In this document: positions 62,065 to 64,000 of the stretch, one piece after another
How the letters are laid out: each line of letters starts with the position of its first letter
How positions within the stretch are numbered: the first letter of the stretch is position 1
Assembly (NCBI GenBank): GCA_017503735.1
Contig: JAFVSN010000045.1
Span: forward strand, 1-64,000
DNA from: Lachnospiraceae bacterium
GTDB taxonomy: Bacteria; Bacillota; Clostridia; Lachnospirales; Lachnospiraceae
Length of the DNA: 64,000 bases
Direction: 5' to 3'
Translations under genes and position numbers: made by a program
Notes under the pieces: model-generated
Database searches by the model: none
What the model was told of the DNA's origin: nothing
The model's input: only the letters and a program-made list of their open reading frames with translations

Positions 62065-62313
62065 TTATTTCAACCGCTCAAACTTCCCTTTGGAAAACTG
62101 TAGCCGTCCCTCATCAATAAACCGCACCACTTCAAAGGTAGGAATCTCCAATCCCTCCGCAATCTGGATTGCATTGCTGTTAGGATACTTTTTTAAGTAT
62201 TCCTCGATACTGCTGAACAATGCTTCGTCCAACGGCTTACAATTATTACATACCACGCGGGTATCCGGACTGTTAAACATCTTGAAACAATACTTACACT
62301 GATTCAGCTTCAT
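62065..62313 (-). CDS. Small zinc-ribbon protein with MerR-like HTH
   Basis: An 82-residue protein. Two Cys pairs (CKYC near 6-9 and CNNC near 22-25) make a zinc ribbon; the remainder (SNAIQIAEGLEIPTFEVVRF) is a winged-helix or MerR-like HTH. It resembles the YvyF-type flagellar-operon proteins, but those are normally longer, and no flagellar gene is near. GGGAGG lies before ATG. It is the first gene of the ruvAB-zapA operon, 21 bases before ruvA, and may regulate it. Confidence 0.65.
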   Translation of the reverse strand: MKLNQCKYCFKMFNSPDTRVVCNNCKPLDEALFSSIEEYLKKYPNSNAIQIAEGLEIPTFEVVRFIDEGRLQFSKGKFERLK

Positions 62314-62523
62314 GCAATCGCCTCCCCTACAGATATAGTTTCACATTTATAGTATAGCATAACAACACCTCGGATGGAATAGTATTTTTTCTTTTTTCTG
62401 TTCCTGTGCTATTCAAAACATCAGACTTATGATAAACTGATATAGGACACATTAAACAACTTACTGTATTTGCACTTACACCGCAGATACGGCAACCTGT
62501 TTCTACATAAAAGGAAGATACCT

Positions 62524-63723
62524 ATGATTACGTTAACCACACCCTTTGTACCGGAATTTACCCCTTACCTGCCTCCCGAATTCAGGGAGAAACGGGCTAT
62601 TTATTTTGATATTGAAACCACCGGACTTTCTGCCCAAAGCTCCTATGTCTATCTCATCGGCTGTGCCTATGAGGAAAACGGAACTTATTTTCTAACCCAA
62701 TGGATGTGCACGGAGCCTGCGGAGGAAAAGGACCTTTTACGTCTGTTTTTCGACAAGGTAAAGGACTATGATCTGCTCCTCCACTACAACGGTACCGGCT
62801 TTGATTTGCCGTTTTTGGAAAAGAAAGCAAAACGACATTGTCTGGAATGCCCTCTGCAATATTTAGAAAGTCTGGATTTATATGCAGTCTCCAGAAGACT
62901 CAAAGCCTACATTCCTACGGAAGATTTAAAGCTGAAATCCATGGAACAATTCTTCGGCTTTACCCGCACGGACACCTTTTCCGGCGGAGATTTGATTGAA
63001 GTTTATGCGCATTTTCTCGGACTGTACCGTTTAAACGAGATGACAGCCCACAGCAAAGAACAGGAAGTAACCGCTCTTGCCCATGTTCTGCTGTTACATA
63101 ATGCGGAGGATATCAAAAATCTCCCGTCACTTACCATATTGCTGTTTTTGCAAAATTTATCCAAGGAACTGACGGAGGAACGCTTACAGCCTCCTCTGCC
63201 GAATGCCCTTGCAGATAATCCGGAACTTCGGGAAGCCTTAAATAAAATCAAACTGACTCCGAAAGCCGTTTCCGTGGATTACGCTTTCCCGTTCACCTTA
63301 CCGGCACCTTGTGAATTATCTCTTCCCTTTGATGACAGGACTATTGCAATCCGGTTAAGCAAAGACGGACTTGTCATGGTATTTCTTCCGGTTTATTCCG
63401 GCGAACTGAAGTACTTCTACCCCAACCCGGCAGATTACTACTACCTGCCTCTTGAAGACTGCGCCATGCATAAAAGCGTAGCCGCCTTCGTGGAAAAGGA
63501 ATACCGAAAAAAAGCCACGGCAGCCACCTGTTATACGAAGAAAACCGGTGCGTTTCTTCCGTTCTTTCTGAAAAACGCAAAAAAAGAAGCACAGAAGGAA
63601 ACCTCTCTTCCATGCTTCTACTCTGATTACAAAAGTAACTTCTGCTATACCGCTTACAATGAGGAATTGAAAGCAAACGGTCTTACTCCGGTCATCAAGA
63701 CGTTACTTGACTCCTATTTATGA
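62524..63723 (+). CDS. YprB-like RNase H-fold exonuclease
   Basis: Predicted DEDD-type 3'-5' exonuclease of 399 residues (RNase_H_2, PF13482). AIYFDIETTGLS carries the first Asp and Glu, LLHYNGTGFDLPFL the second Asp, and LLHNAEDIKNL the last Asp, in a domain of about 180 residues. The C-terminal half is less conserved and ends with a basic, aromatic-rich part. Related to YprB of Bacillus, where the gene lies beside the DinG helicase. Start ATG 62524 after AGGAAG; the longer frame to 62470 lacks such a site. The stop overlaps the convergent ThyX-like gene by 6 bases. Confidence 0.85.
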   Translation: MITLTTPFVPEFTPYLPPEFREKRAIYFDIETTGLSAQSSYVYLIGCAYEENGTYFLTQWMCTEPAEEKDLLRLFFDKVKDYDLLLHYNGTGFDLPFLEKKAKRHCLECPLQYLESLDLYAVSRRLKAYIPTEDLKLKSMEQFFGFTRTDTFSGGDLIEVYAHFLGLYRLNEMTAHSKEQEVTALAHVLLLHNAEDIKNLPSLTILLFLQNLSKELTEERLQPPLPNALADNPELREALNKIKLTPKAVSVDYAFPFTLPAPCELSLPFDDRTIAIRLSKDGLVMVFLPVYSGELKYFYPNPADYYYLPLEDCAMHKSVAAFVEKEYRKKATAATCYTKKTGAFLPFFLKNAKKEAQKETSLPCFYSDYKSNFCYTAYNEELKANGLTPVIKTLLDSYL

Positions 63724-64000
63724 TTCTGCCGGAACTCCGGTAATAAACTCTGCGTAAGGCAGCGTCTCTACCCACGCACAAAACTCACGCCATTCCGGTA
63801 ATCTGTGATTCTTACGCTGGGCGTAAATGGTCTTTAACTGACGGTAATTGGTGGTCATGGCCGCCGTCAGCTTAAATCCGCAAGGATTGGAATACAACAG
63901 TCTTAAATAATCCTCCGGGTCCTGAGTCTCGTTGTACTTATCCTTTAACTCATTCATAATGGCAATCATACGCTTGTCCGTATACTCACTGTACTGATTG
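63718..64000 (-). CDS. ThyX-like flavin-dependent thymidylate synthase, C-terminal part (cut by window edge)
   Basis: The frame is open from the window's right edge, with 93 codons before TGA at 63718. The visible part contains NPCGFKLTAAMTTNYRQLK and IYAQRKNHRLPEWREFCAWV, then LPYAEFITG. This order of an Asn-Tyr-Arg-Gln-Leu motif, a QR-x-x-H-x-LPEW segment and FIT at the end is what I associate with clostridial ThyX-type proteins, which methylate dUMP with FAD and methylene-tetrahydrofolate. The catalytic RHR motif would be outside the window, so the call is provisional. Confidence 0.6.
   Translation of the reverse strand, partial: NQYSEYTDKRMIAIMNELKDKYNETQDPEDYLRLLYSNPCGFKLTAAMTTNYRQLKTIYAQRKNHRLPEWREFCAWVETLPYAEFITGVPAES

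Overview
The window looks like a chromosomal segment of a low-to-mid GC Firmicute, most probably a Lachnospiraceae member (class Clostridia). Evidence: dense Gram-positive gene order with strong AGGAGG-type ribosome binding sites, a complete anaerobe-style thiamine operon with radical-SAM ThiH, NADP-type glutamate dehydrogenase, YgiQ and U32 proteins, a MscL with a C-terminal zinc ribbon, a CwlC-like mother-cell amidase, a SpoVB-like flippase, and several small families typical of Clostridia (DUF4867, DUF6465, CD3324-like). No rRNA, tRNA, CRISPR array, integrase or complete insertion sequence was seen. This assignment rests on protein recognition by eye, not on a search.

Layout. 1-3005: two tandem lipoprotein genes for solute-binding proteins; the complete one is a double-domain protein. 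3080-5060: DUF4867 and aspartokinase. 5291-12074: a HAD-remnant/GNAT fusion, a Gly-rich lipoprotein, efp, aroQ-aroK-yqeG-ygiQ and a Gfo/Idh oxidoreductase. 12218-15541: a LytTR regulator with a membrane partner, then tyrA and a CmpB-like membrane protein on the plus strand. 15536-22865: amidase, GDPD, two CobW-type GTPases (one with a long His-rich repeat), mscL, lipoprotein, DUF6465 protein and gdhA. 23042-27901: an XRE regulator with its operator embedded in a consensus promoter driving a GH31 glucosidase, an APH-family kinase, an unknown protein and small regulators. 27985-34484: a MutS-like ATPase, a methyltransferase and a pair of ABC exporter half-transporters. 34485-35177: a 693-base gap with a candidate structured RNA that has its own promoter and terminator, plus hairpin-rich repeats. 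35178-39125 (plus strand): rqcH, a PHP phosphatase and an Rpn-type nuclease with 42-bp repeats. 39289-40890: GNAT and methyltransferase genes behind an attenuator-like leader. 40921-46996: promoter, TPP riboswitch and thiS-F-G-H-E-D-C. 47025-50204: nifS-type desulfurase, mnmA and an aldo/keto reductase. 50326-54204: DUF2812 protein, flippase and chemoreceptor. 54413-62313: one operon running from a small zinc-ribbon protein through ruvA, ruvB, zapA, a U32 protein and a SEDS/pseudo-transpeptidase fusion to a Nudix hydrolase. 62524-64000: YprB-like exonuclease and a truncated ThyX-like gene.

Functional themes. Thiamine biosynthesis is nearly complete and riboswitch-controlled; a cysteine desulfurase with MnmA sits directly upstream and could supply sulfur. 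Shikimate and tyrosine genes (aroK, aroQ, tyrA) are present but split. The cell-division operon couples Holliday-junction repair, ZapA and a peptidoglycan polymerase whose fused transpeptidase domain appears to have lost its active-site motifs. The strongest candidates for something undescribed are that fusion protein, the roughly 215-nt RNA at 34766-34980, the uORF/terminator leader at 40652-40890, and the Rpn gene with in-frame repeats and a possible internal start.
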